Below are positions 1-7,830 of a stretch of 64,000 nucleotides of DNA, piece after piece. The notes beneath the pieces are model-generated. The model did not search any database. It was not told the origin of the DNA and worked only from the letters and a program-made list of their open reading frames with translations. The stretch is from the NCBI GenBank assembly GCA_041391425.1, contig JAWKNZ010000007.1, positions 124,001 through 188,000 on the forward strand, given 5' to 3'. The DNA comes from JAWKNZ01 sp041391425 (lineage in GTDB: Bacteria > Bdellovibrionota_B > Oligoflexia > Oligoflexales > JAWKNZ01). A program made the translations under genes and the position numbers. Position 1 is the first letter of the stretch; every line of letters begins with the position of its first letter.

Positions 1-796
1 CGAAGCCGCAAAAGATAAAGTCATGATGGGGCCTGAAAGACGTAATATGATTATGTCTGAAGAAGAAAAGAAAAATACAGCCTATCATGAATCCGGCCAT
101 GCCATCATCGGCTTGCTTGTCCCAGGAGTCGACCCTGTCCATAAAGGAACAATTCTTCCTCGAGGGCAAGCTCTTGGAGTTACTATCATGCTCCCTGATG
201 CCGATCGATTGACTTTAACCAGGGAATACGCCGAAGGAATGATCGCTTATGCAATGGGGGGACGTGCTGCAGAAGAAGTCGTGTTCAACCAAAGAACGAC
301 TGGTGCCAGCAATGATATTGAAAAAGCGACAGACATAGCAACAAAGATGGTTTGCTCTTGGGGGATGAGTGAAAAGCTTGGGCCTCTAGCCCTATCTCAA
401 CAAGATGGCGATGTGTTTCTAGGACGAGACATCCATAAATCACAAAAACATTCAAATGAAGTTTCAGCTTTAATTGATCAAGAGATCCACCGTATCGTCA
501 CAGAACAATACGATCGTGTGCTTAAGATACTGAATGAAAACCGCAAAGCCTTGGACATGATGGCTGAAGCTCTACTGATCAAAGAGACAATTGATGCATC
601 AGAATTACAAAAAATAATGAACGGCGAAGATATTATTACTGCAGAAGACAAAGAAAAGTACAAAAAACGTGTAGAAGCTAATGCCAATTGGGATAAACAA
701 AACCAAGGGCAATCAAAAAATGAAAACAGCGAAGAAGAAAAAAACAAATCAGATGAGGACACCCCAAATCTGAATCCGGTACCGCAAGGAATATGA
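1..796 (+). CDS. ftsH: ATP-dependent zinc metalloprotease FtsH, C-terminal part (5' end outside window)
   Basis: This is the peptidase half of FtsH, the membrane-anchored AAA+ protease that degrades misfolded and regulatory membrane proteins. The reading frame is open from base 2 at the window edge, so the AAA+ domain and membrane anchor lie upstream and the ATG at 23 is internal. The zinc-binding HESGH motif is at bases 86-100, followed by the family pattern around GGRAAEEVVF and TTGASNDIEKAT. The tail after about base 630 is lysine- and glutamate-rich and low in complexity, which is common for FtsH C-termini. The stop codon overlaps the folP start by four bases (ATGA), so the two genes are probably co-translated in one operon. 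Identity is secure; only the length is unknown. Confidence 0.96.
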   Translation, partial: EAAKDKVMMGPERRNMIMSEEEKKNTAYHESGHAIIGLLVPGVDPVHKGTILPRGQALGVTIMLPDADRLTLTREYAEGMIAYAMGGRAAEEVVFNQRTTGASNDIEKATDIATKMVCSWGMSEKLGPLALSQQDGDVFLGRDIHKSQKHSNEVSALIDQEIHRIVTEQYDRVLKILNENRKALDMMAEALLIKETIDASELQKIMNGEDIITAEDKEKYKKRVEANANWDKQNQGQSKNENSEEEKNKSDEDTPNLNPVPQGI

Positions 797-1623
797 AGAG
801 ATTTGAAGCAAATGATTTAAATGTAAAAATTATGGGGATTGTAAATATTACTCCGGACTCGTTTTCAGACGGAGGCTATTACCTTTCCCCAAGCACAGCA
901 ATTTCACATTGCTATAAACTAATAGAGGACGGTGCAGACTATCTGGACCTTGGTGCTGAGTCAAGCAGACCTGGGTCAAAGCCCATTGACTCAGAACTTG
1001 AATGGCAAAGATTAAAACCCATTCTAAATGAAATACACAAACAAAATATCTGTACAGATATAAACGTTAAAATCAGCATAGACACAAGATACGCGACCAC
1101 GATGTTACATGCCATGGATTATGATGTTTCCATGATTAATAATATTAGTGGCTTATGCGACTTCAACACCCTAAAAAAACTGGCAACCAAGCCAGACATG
1201 CAGTATTTGGCTATGCATATGCATCAAAATCCAACAACCATGCAACAAGCTCCCCTTGAAGCAACAAATATATATGAGCACATTAAAAGCTTTTTTTCAC
1301 ATGCACAAAAGTCACTTCAGAATGCGGGATTTCTTTCTGAAAATATATGGCTTGACCCTGGCATAGGTTTCGGAAAAACCGATGCTGCCAATTTAAGATT
1401 AATCGCACATACACAAGAATTTGCTAATGAGTACAACCTTGCAATCGGCGTATCGCGGAAATCTTGGATAGGCAGAATGCTAAAGATAGAAAATCCAAAG
1501 GATAGAGACCATCCATCTAAAATGATAGAAATGGCACTAGCGATCTTTGGCGCCAAATTAATTCGTACCCATGACGTCAAGCCTTTAGTGCAGATGCTGA
1601 GAGTATTAACTAGAGATAAATAA
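793..1623 (+). CDS. folP: Dihydropteroate synthase
   Basis: FolP condenses p-aminobenzoate with 6-hydroxymethyl-7,8-dihydropterin diphosphate in folate synthesis and is the sulfonamide target. The 276-residue protein has the family signatures near its N-terminus (MGIVNITPDSFSDGG), the second pterin-binding motif (DLGAESSRPGS), DTR in the middle strand and DPGIGFGKT. The C-terminus carries IGVSRKSWIG and ends with the expected RTHDV segment. Length and motif order are those of a complete single-domain enzyme. The ATG overlaps the ftsH stop codon and cdaA begins two bases after its stop, so it sits inside a tightly packed operon. The adjacency ftsH-folP-cdaA-ybbR-glmM is known from other bacteria that make c-di-AMP. 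Confidence 0.96.
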   Translation: MKRFEANDLNVKIMGIVNITPDSFSDGGYYLSPSTAISHCYKLIEDGADYLDLGAESSRPGSKPIDSELEWQRLKPILNEIHKQNICTDINVKISIDTRYATTMLHAMDYDVSMINNISGLCDFNTLKKLATKPDMQYLAMHMHQNPTTMQQAPLEATNIYEHIKSFFSHAQKSLQNAGFLSENIWLDPGIGFGKTDAANLRLIAHTQEFANEYNLAIGVSRKSWIGRMLKIENPKDRDHPSKMIEMALAIFGAKLIRTHDVKPLVQMLRVLTRDK

Positions 1624-1625
1624 TA

Positions 1626-2474
1626 ATGTGGGAAATTTTCAATCAATTTAATTGGTGGTCAGTGCTCGATATAGCAGTACTTTCCTATATTATTTATCAA
1701 GTTCTTTTATTGATCCGAGGCACTCGGGCCGCACAAATGCTAACAGGCGTATTAGTTGTAATTGCAGCATTTTTATTGTCTTCGATTGTTCCTTTAACCG
1801 CATTAAACTGGATGATGAATAAATTTTATTCATCATTTATTATTATTCTAATCATTCTTTTCCAAGATGATATCCGCCTAGCATTGAGTAGAATCGGAAA
1901 AAGATCGTTTATTGCCAACACTGAAAATGCTTCTTCTAGTAGAATCTTAGATGAAATCACCAAGAGTGCCATCGACCTCGCAACCAATTCGATCGGAGCC
2001 TTAATTGTCTTTGAACGTAGCATCCTCCTAAACCGTTATATAGATTTTGGCTCAATTTTAGACGCCAAAATATCCAGAGACATCCTTATGGCTATTTTTC
2101 ATACCTCATCACCAATTCATGACGGTGCTGTTATTATTCAAAACGGTAGAATTGCTGCAGCCGGCTGTTTTTTACCACTAACCAGAGATGAGCACCTCGA
2201 CCCAAATATGGGAACCCGACATCGTGCAGCTATCGGAGTCAGCCAAGAAACCGATGCTCTCGTCGTTCTCGTCTCCGAAGAAAATGCAGCAGTCAGCATT
2301 GCAATAGACGGCAAATTCTTAAGGCATTTAGACTCAAAATCATTGCGTAAGGCATTACAAAAATATTTGGTTGACGAACAAGAGTACGCCCGTGTCACCG
2401 AACAACCGACCAAAAAAGAGCCCCGCAATTGGTTCAAACGTTCAAAACAGCTAAGCTCGGGGGATAAAACTTGA
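1626..2474 (+). CDS. cdaA: Diadenylate cyclase CdaA (c-di-AMP synthase), membrane-bound
   Basis: CdaA joins two ATP molecules into the second messenger c-di-AMP, which usually controls potassium and osmotic homeostasis and the cell envelope. The first roughly 80 residues contain three hydrophobic segments that would anchor the protein. The DAC domain follows, with the catalytic DGA motif at residues 166-168 and RHR at 198-200, both intact. The length of 282 residues is normal. Its neighbours ybbR (cdaR) and glmM are the two known partners of CdaA, and the three-gene order cdaA-cdaR-glmM is the classical arrangement. c-di-AMP synthesis is unusual in well-studied Proteobacteria, which helps place the organism. 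The stop overlaps the ybbR start (TTGA). A potassium uptake operon lies about 8 kb away, but no c-di-AMP-binding site is claimed here. Confidence 0.95.
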   Translation: MWEIFNQFNWWSVLDIAVLSYIIYQVLLLIRGTRAAQMLTGVLVVIAAFLLSSIVPLTALNWMMNKFYSSFIIILIILFQDDIRLALSRIGKRSFIANTENASSSRILDEITKSAIDLATNSIGALIVFERSILLNRYIDFGSILDAKISRDILMAIFHTSSPIHDGAVIIQNGRIAAAGCFLPLTRDEHLDPNMGTRHRAAIGVSQETDALVVLVSEENAAVSIAIDGKFLRHLDSKSLRKALQKYLVDEQEYARVTEQPTKKEPRNWFKRSKQLSSGDKT

Positions 2475-3426
2475 GTAAGAAATCTCCAGTTATGAAGCTT
2501 TTTAACAATTTCCAATATAAAATTGCAGCCTTAATCTTAGGAACTTTGGGATGGTATATCATCCAAGGAGAAGAAATCCTAGAAATAAACCGCTCAATTC
2601 AGGTCAATATCATAGTTCCCGACGGATACTTAATCAAAGGAAGCCCAATTAGGGTTAAAGATGCCACCTTAAAAGGTCCAAGGGTGCTTTTAAGTGATAT
2701 TACATCCAATAACGTACCGATTGAAGCTCAAGTATACTTGTCAAAGAAGCAAACTGGCAAAACTAGAATTTTATTAAGCAAGCAACACTTACTGCATTGG
2801 AACGATCGGATCAATATAACAATACATGATGCCTACCTTAATATTTACATGGATCAAAAAGTTAGCCGCACTATCCCTATAAAAGAGCATTTTCAAGGAG
2901 TGCCAGCAGATGGTTATATTATCGAAAAAGCCTCTCTTAGCCCCAAAGTCGCTACCGTAACAGGATTAAAAGCAGAGCTCCGCAACTTAAAGCATATCAA
3001 TACTAAGCCCATAAATGTGGATGGCCTTCAACAAACCACCAGCTTTGAAGCCGAAATCGAACCTGGTGAGTTATCTATTTCAAATATCTCCGTAGAAAAA
3101 GTCACAGTAAACATCCAAGTTGGTGAAAAAAAGATCAACAAACGCTTTGGAAGTATTCCGATCGAGCTAGAAGGAACCGCATACAAAGCAAGCGTAAAGC
3201 CCCGTTATGTCTCAATTGTCATCCAAGGCACCCCTGGTGTCTTAACATTCATAAAACGTGGAGATTTAAGAGCTTTTTTGGATGTTAGAGAACTTTCACC
3301 TGGAAAGTATGAAAAAAGATCAATGTTCAAATCCCCCCTGACACCACTCTGATTGAGACTTTCCCTCAAAATGCATCTTTAGAGCTGATAAATGAAAAAA
3401 AAGAGATAGAAACTAGGGCGTGTTGA
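2471..3426 (+). CDS. YbbR/CdaR-like regulator of CdaA, frameshifted near the 3' end
   Basis: YbbR-domain proteins sit in the membrane and modulate the diadenylate cyclase. An N-terminal hydrophobic segment (ALILGTLGWYII) is followed by several YbbR repeats. The first possible start is a TTG overlapping the cdaA stop; ATG at 2492 is an alternative. The uninterrupted frame ends at 3352, but the family's last repeat motif continues one frame over as IPPDTTLIETFPQNASLELI. A single missing A in the run at 3329-3331 explains the shift. The shifted frame then enters repeat element A1 and stops at 3424-3426. With the element removed precisely, the frame would run on through ETSLEESHKTGI and stop near base 3630. 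The gene is therefore affected twice, once by a likely sequencing error and once by a real insertion. Confidence 0.8.
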
Positions 3427-3598
3427 CGTTTCATTTTCGTAGCGAGAGACAAATACTTGAAAGACGCAGCTAGGAAGGGTTTCAAAAATTACCGGAGGTG
3501 TACTAAATGTACATTGAGGATAATTTTTTGAAACCCTGACAACGTTGTGACTCAAGGGTTTGGCTCGTAGTAGGAAATGAAACGTCAACACGCCCTAG
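3413..3598. repeat. Repeat A1: 178-bp inverted-repeat element with CTAG target duplication
   Basis: The element spans 3417-3594 and is bounded by CTAG at 3413-3416 and 3595-3598. Its ends are inverted copies starting GGCGTGTTGACG and ending CGTCAACACGCC, and the match continues for about 20 bases. Inside is a second nested stem (GGGTTTCAAAAA against TTTTTTGAAACCC) with TGTAC and GTACA pairing near the tip. It has no coding capacity. A nearly identical copy lies at 20465-20650. This is the structure of a MITE, a non-autonomous element moved by a transposase encoded elsewhere. The CTAG duplication resembles that of some IS5-group elements, but the parent family is not identified. Confidence 0.85.
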
Positions 3599-3620
3599 CT
3601 TGGAGGAGTCACATAAAACC

Positions 3621-3781
3621 GGAATCTGAAATTTTTTGAAAAACTGTAGTATTTTCAAAGGATTCGAAGTTCACTCAGGTGCTAGGCGCGAGGAGGAGGG
3701 AAACCGCAGTGTACATGTTGGTACATGAGGATTTCCTGACGACGAAGCAACGACGCAACCGGCTAGAAATTCGGATCCGGG
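3621..3781. repeat. Repeat B1: about 160-bp hairpin-rich repeat
   Basis: This stretch matches 56969-57128 at roughly nine bases in ten by eye. Near the right end is AAATTCGGATCCGG, and an inverted relative, GGATTCGAAGTTC, lies about 35 bases inside the left end. In the other copy that inner sequence is CGGATCCGAAGTTC, so the true terminal repeats may be the inner pair. The centre is a hairpin, GGAAACCGCAGTGTAC pairing with GTACATGAGGATTTCC. It has no open reading frame of note. It follows repeat A1 directly, and together they fill the ybbR-glmM gap. Confidence 0.7.
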
Positions 3782-3864
3782 ATAAAAGGCTATGATCTTC
3801 AGATTGCTTGATATAAGTAAGTTTGCAAGTCGTCCAGAGATAAGCCTTGCACATCAGGCTTCAC

Positions 3865-3888
3865 CTCTTTTAATACTCATTAAGAGGA
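3865..3888 (+). terminator. Weak stem-loop between repeat B1 and glmM
   Basis: CCTCTT and AAGAGG pair around a ten-base AT-rich loop, but no T-run follows. It may be a minor hairpin or chance. The rest of the sequence from 3782 to 3960 shows no gene. Confidence 0.2.
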
Positions 3889-3960
3889 GCAGGATCTACC
3901 AGACAAGGCCTTGTACCCCTTAATAGTAATATCGATTTAGACAAAGGGCCATATTAAAAC

Positions 3961-5352
3961 ATGAGCAATAAAGAACCAAATAGCAAAAGAAAATTATTCG
4001 GCACCGATGGCATTAGAGGAAGAGCCAACGAAGAGCCTATGTCACCAGATTTAATTCTACGCCTCGGACAAGCCATTGGGCGCTATTTTAAACAACATCA
4101 CGAAGCACCTAAAATAGTTATCGGCAAAGACACTAGGCGTAGCGGTTACATGCTCGAACAAGCCCTGGGCTCGGGCATTTGCAGCGTTGGTGTTGATACT
4201 CTACTTTTAGGACCCATCCCTACTCCAGGTATTGCCTACTTAACCAGAGGCCTAAGGGCCAATGCTGGTATTGTGATTTCTGCATCACATAATCCTTATT
4301 ATGATAATGGCATCAAAGTTTTTTCCAAAGATGGTTATAAATTACCCGACGAAGCCGAGATTGAGCTAGAGAATCTAGCTTTTAATAGCAAATCTGCAAA
4401 ACTACCAACAGGCAAAGCAATCGGCCGATCTAGACGGATAGATGACGCCATAGGTCAATACGCAGTATTTTTAAAAGAACAATTTCCTAAACATTTAACA
4501 CTAGAAGGTTTACGAATTATTATTGATACGGCAAACGGAGCCGGATATGAAGTTGCACCTAAAGTTTTTGAAGAACTAGGAGCAGAAATTTTTGTACTCG
4601 CAAACAAGCCTAACGGCTTTAATATCAACGATCAATGTGGCGCCTTACACCCAGAAAATTTAGTTGAAAATGTAAAACTATATAAAGCAGACTTAGGCAT
4701 CGCCCTAGACGGTGATGCCGATAGGCTTGTCCTTGTGGATGACAAAGGAGAGATTGTCGATGGCGACGAAACACTTGCTATCTGCGGTAAATTCCTTCTA
4801 GAAAAAAACTCCTTAAAAGGCAACGCATTAGTATCTACCGTAATGAGTAATTTAGGTCTTGATATCGCTATTGAAAAAAGTGGCGGAAAAGTTATTAGAA
4901 CAAAAGTAGGAGATCGTTACGTAGTAGAAGAAATGCGCAAAAACAATTACAACCTCGGCGGTGAGCAATCCGGTCATTTAGTTTTCAGAGATTGCTCAAC
5001 TACTGGTGATGCAATTTTAGCTGCCCTGCATGTATTAGAAGTTGTTCTCGAAAAAGGACAAACTTTACATGAGCTAAAAAAATGTATGATAAGACTTCCA
5101 CAAGTTCTTAAAAGTATCGATGTCAAAGAAAAAATTCCCATCGACAATATGCCCGACTTAGAAAAAACCATAACTAAAATGGAGCAAAAATTAGGTAAAA
5201 GTGGCAGAATTCTTTTCCGTTATTCTGGAACAGAAAAGAAAGCTAGAATCATGGTTGAAGGGGATAATCAAAAACTTATTGAAGACATGGCCCTGGAACT
5301 TGCAGAAGCAACTACCAGCTCTATTCAAAAATACAGGAGCGCAACACATTGA
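3961..5352 (+). CDS. glmM: Phosphoglucosamine mutase
   Basis: GlmM converts glucosamine-6-phosphate to glucosamine-1-phosphate on the way to UDP-GlcNAc for peptidoglycan and lipid A. The 463-residue protein begins with KLFGTDGIRG, has the phosphorylated active-site serine S109 in SASHNP, the magnesium-binding DGDADR at 250-255, the substrate loop GGEQSGH and the C-terminal phosphate-binding loop RYSGTE. All catalytic elements are intact. It follows cdaA-ybbR, and GlmM is a known physical partner of CdaA. Repeats A1 and B1 lie between ybbR and glmM, so transcription from the upstream promoter may be affected. The stop overlaps the TTG start of pdxJ. Confidence 0.97.
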   Translation: MSNKEPNSKRKLFGTDGIRGRANEEPMSPDLILRLGQAIGRYFKQHHEAPKIVIGKDTRRSGYMLEQALGSGICSVGVDTLLLGPIPTPGIAYLTRGLRANAGIVISASHNPYYDNGIKVFSKDGYKLPDEAEIELENLAFNSKSAKLPTGKAIGRSRRIDDAIGQYAVFLKEQFPKHLTLEGLRIIIDTANGAGYEVAPKVFEELGAEIFVLANKPNGFNINDQCGALHPENLVENVKLYKADLGIALDGDADRLVLVDDKGEIVDGDETLAICGKFLLEKNSLKGNALVSTVMSNLGLDIAIEKSGGKVIRTKVGDRYVVEEMRKNNYNLGGEQSGHLVFRDCSTTGDAILAALHVLEVVLEKGQTLHELKKCMIRLPQVLKSIDVKEKIPIDNMPDLEKTITKMEQKLGKSGRILFRYSGTEKKARIMVEGDNQKLIEDMALELAEATTSSIQKYRSATH

Positions 5353-6095
5353 TAAGACTTGGTATTAATATCGATCATATTGCCACCGTCCGACAAGCTC
5401 GGATGACAAGTTATCCCGACCCTGTCCATGCTGCAGCTCTTGCAGAATTAGGCGGAGCTAATAACATTACATGCCATCTAAGAGAAGATAGGCGTCACAT
5501 ACAAGACAGAGATGTAAAAGCACTAAAAGACCATATCAACATTCCACTAAACTTTGAAATGGCAGCAACCAAAGAGATGATCCAATTTGCTTGCGAATTA
5601 AAACCACATGCTATTACTTTAGTTCCCGAAAAAAGAGAGGAATTAACAACGGAAGGTGGTCTGAATATAAAAAAAAATAAAGAGATACTAAGAGACGCCA
5701 TAGCACAACTCAATGAAGAAGCTGGATCATTAATATCCTTATTTGTTGACGCAAACCAAAGCAGCATTGAGCTTACTAAGGAACTAGGTGCTCATGCTGT
5801 GGAAATCCACACAGGAGAATTTTGCGAAATAGTAGATAAATGCAAAACTACTAACGAACAAATTCAACTAATAAATAAAATGAATGAGACTGCAGAATTC
5901 GCATCGACACTTGGATTGCAAGTCCATTTGGGACACGGCATAACTTATAATAATGCTCATTGGTTTCAATATATAGAAAAAGCTGAAGAGGCAAATATCG
6001 GACATTCTGTAATTGCAAGAGCTATGTTTGTTGGACTCAAAGAAGCGGTTGCAGAAATGAAAGATTTATTAAATAACCCAAAATATAAGATCTGA
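5349..6095 (+). CDS. pdxJ: Pyridoxine 5'-phosphate synthase
   Basis: PdxJ closes the pyridoxine ring from 1-deoxy-D-xylulose-5-phosphate and 3-amino-1-hydroxyacetone phosphate in the DXP-dependent vitamin B6 route. The protein (248 residues) starts with the diagnostic RLGINIDHIATVRQAR and contains ITCHLREDRRHI, NFEMA, LVPEKR, HTGEF and LGHGITY in order. The start is TTG, overlapping the glmM stop as TTGA; no in-frame ATG precedes the conserved N-terminus, so TTG is well supported. The position directly after glmM points to co-transcription. B6 is the cofactor of GcvP and TrpB, encoded elsewhere in the window. Confidence 0.96.
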   Translation: MIRLGINIDHIATVRQARMTSYPDPVHAAALAELGGANNITCHLREDRRHIQDRDVKALKDHINIPLNFEMAATKEMIQFACELKPHAITLVPEKREELTTEGGLNIKKNKEILRDAIAQLNEEAGSLISLFVDANQSSIELTKELGAHAVEIHTGEFCEIVDKCKTTNEQIQLINKMNETAEFASTLGLQVHLGHGITYNNAHWFQYIEKAEEANIGHSVIARAMFVGLKEAVAEMKDLLNNPKYKI

Positions 6096-6102
6096 AGGAT
6101 AA

Positions 6103-6564
6103 TTGACTTCTACCATGGAAAAAAGCAATGAACTTCTCAATATCCAAGCCGATGAAAATGCCATCGTAGATATAGCGGGTGCAATAGCTAAAATAATAGT
6201 TCAATCAAAGCCTTTTGTCCTTTATTTGAATGGAGAAATGGGTGCCGGCAAAACAACACTAACCCGCTACATCCTCAAGTCTCTTGGCTTGCCAAATATT
6301 ATACCGGTTACTTCGCCAACTTTTAGCTATATTAACGAATACGAAATATCTCACGCAACATATGCACATATGGATTTATACCGAGCAGATGGAAATTTTG
6401 ACATTACAGATTTAGGTCTTTCAGAAGAACGAGAATTTGCAGGATTTTTTGTTGAATGGCCTGAAAAACTGAATAGTAACTCTTTTTTGCAACCAACTCA
6501 TATTTTGCATATCGACTATGCTAACAATCACAACTCTCGCCAATATACACTTTTCCAAAGCTAA
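6103..6564 (+). CDS. tsaE: tRNA threonylcarbamoyladenosine biosynthesis ATPase TsaE
   Basis: TsaE is the small P-loop ATPase that works with TsaB and TsaD to make the t6A37 modification on ANN-decoding tRNAs. The 153-residue protein has the Walker A motif GEMGAGKTT at residues 44-52 counted from the TTG start, the switch-like SPTFSYINEY, and the HMDLYR and FVEWPEKL motifs typical of the family. The start is either TTG at 6103 or ATG at 6115; an AAGGA lies just upstream and is closer than ideal to the TTG, so the ATG is also plausible. It is the last gene of the rightward operon and runs into a stem-loop at 6581. Confidence 0.95.
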   Translation: MTSTMEKSNELLNIQADENAIVDIAGAIAKIIVQSKPFVLYLNGEMGAGKTTLTRYILKSLGLPNIIPVTSPTFSYINEYEISHATYAHMDLYRADGNFDITDLGLSEEREFAGFFVEWPEKLNSNSFLQPTHILHIDYANNHNSRQYTLFQS

Positions 6565-6580
6565 GAAAGAAAAAAACCAA

Positions 6581-6608
6581 AAGCCTCCGGGTTTAAAACC
6601 GGAGGCTT
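6581..6608 (-). terminator. Rho-independent terminator of the LysM gene
   Basis: AAGCCTCCGG and CCGGAGGCTT form a perfect ten-base stem with an eight-base loop. On the minus strand the stem is followed by a T-rich run (GGTTTTTT), so it terminates the leftward LysM gene. On the plus strand no T-run follows, but the stem may still slow transcription arriving from tsaE. Confidence 0.85.
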
Positions 6609-6643
6609 GTAGAGGTAATAAATAAAGAATGATTATCTACATA

Positions 6644-7489
6644 TTAGTGCGCAGAATTTTTAACAATCGTTAGAACTTGTCCAACCACAATCTTATTTGG
6701 ATCAGATATTTTTCCTCGATTTGTTCTAAAAATCTCTGACCAATAACTAGAATCACCAAATTCCTGTGCAGCAATAGAAGATAAAGTATCTCCCTCTCTC
6801 ACAGTAAAGGAGATACTTTCTCCAGTTGTGCTAGTTTCACCATAAGCATATGAGTCCTTAAATTGCCTAGCTTTGTCGTTAATAAGAGGAACTTTTAATT
6901 TATCCCCAGGGAATATCAAATTAGGATTTGAAAGCCCTGAAGCATCAGAAATTTTTTGCCACTCTGTATAAGTACCATAAACCCGTTTTGCGACTCCTGA
7001 TACTGTATCCCCTCTCCTAACAATATAATCGAAAAAATCTGAAGACACATCCATAGAAGAACTAGTGTCAACACTGGAGCTTGCTGCAGGTGCAGTATAA
7101 TTAACTTCTTCAGTAATATCTGGTTGAGATTCAACAGCATAAGAATCAGGAGAGGTATAGTCCGCAGCTTCAGTCTCGGTAGATCCTACCTCTTCCGAAG
7201 TAGCTTCAGAGATTGAATCTACCGCTGTATCATACGAAGGTATCGATGCAACCTCATCTGGTAAGGCGACATCTCCTATTCCACCATCAACAGCCTCATA
7301 AACCTCTTCTTCTGCAAGTTCTTCTGCATTATCTTCTATAGCAAGGTTTGATTGATCCGACTCTCCCTCTTGCGAAACTTCTACAAACTCATCTTCTTGC
7401 TGCTCACCAGTAGATGCACAGCCCATAAAAAGAGAACCTAAGCCAACAACCGCCGAAAGTATTATGAATTTCCCCTTAACTATTTTCAT
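6644..7489 (-). CDS. LysM-domain lipoprotein
   Basis: A secreted, probably lipid-anchored, peptidoglycan-binding protein. The start chosen is the ATG at 7489, which has AGAGGT seven bases upstream. It gives a normal signal peptide with the lipobox FMGC; the ORF could extend eleven codons further, but without benefit. After the cysteine comes a long acidic, Ser/Thr/Glu-rich linker of about 120 residues. Two LysM repeats follow: YIVRRGDTVSGVAKRVYG to LKVP, and FTVREGDTLSSIAAQEFG to the C-terminus. No catalytic domain is present, so it probably tethers the outer membrane to the wall or acts as an envelope scaffold. It is a single-gene unit with its own terminator, convergent with tsaE. Confidence 0.85.
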   Translation of the reverse strand: MKIVKGKFIILSAVVGLGSLFMGCASTGEQQEDEFVEVSQEGESDQSNLAIEDNAEELAEEEVYEAVDGGIGDVALPDEVASIPSYDTAVDSISEATSEEVGSTETEAADYTSPDSYAVESQPDITEEVNYTAPAASSSVDTSSSMDVSSDFFDYIVRRGDTVSGVAKRVYGTYTEWQKISDASGLSNPNLIFPGDKLKVPLINDKARQFKDSYAYGETSTTGESISFTVREGDTLSSIAAQEFGDSSYWSEIFRTNRGKISDPNKIVVGQVLTIVKNSAH

Positions 7490-7830
7490 CTCTATTACCT
7501 CTAATAAATATATTGATATCAAATCGCTAGACTAAGTTTCGGGGGATGGTATGTGTGACTTTAGAAAATAGTGCTATCGAACAGCTAGGTTACATATTTC
7601 ATTAGTTATATTAAATTGTTACAGTCAAACTTCATTAACAAATTTAACTAACGATCGCTCTCAAATAAAGAAAATACCAAAAGTTAAATTCAATACTCAA
7701 AATGCATATACTGATTAAAGCTAAAATAACCCATTCTATCCGTATAACGCTTGAAAATTACTTGCAAACCAACCTTAATTTGATAGTCTAAACTTCCATC
7801 TTAAAAATAAAAAAGTTCAATGAGAAAGCT
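7490..7830. other. Intergenic region, divergent promoters expected
   Basis: This AT-rich stretch of about 340 bases separates the divergent LysM and glycosyltransferase genes. I see no open frame, repeat or structured RNA in it. It presumably carries promoters for both genes, but no convincing promoter pair can be singled out by eye. Confidence 0.4.

Noticed and set aside
478..762. Antisense ORF within ftsH
   Set aside because: It lies wholly in a strongly conserved gene, has low-complexity Ser/Phe-rich content and no start signal. Many similar shadow frames elsewhere (for example 1317-1646, 4632-5171, 12225-12689, 37278-37535) were dropped for the same reason.
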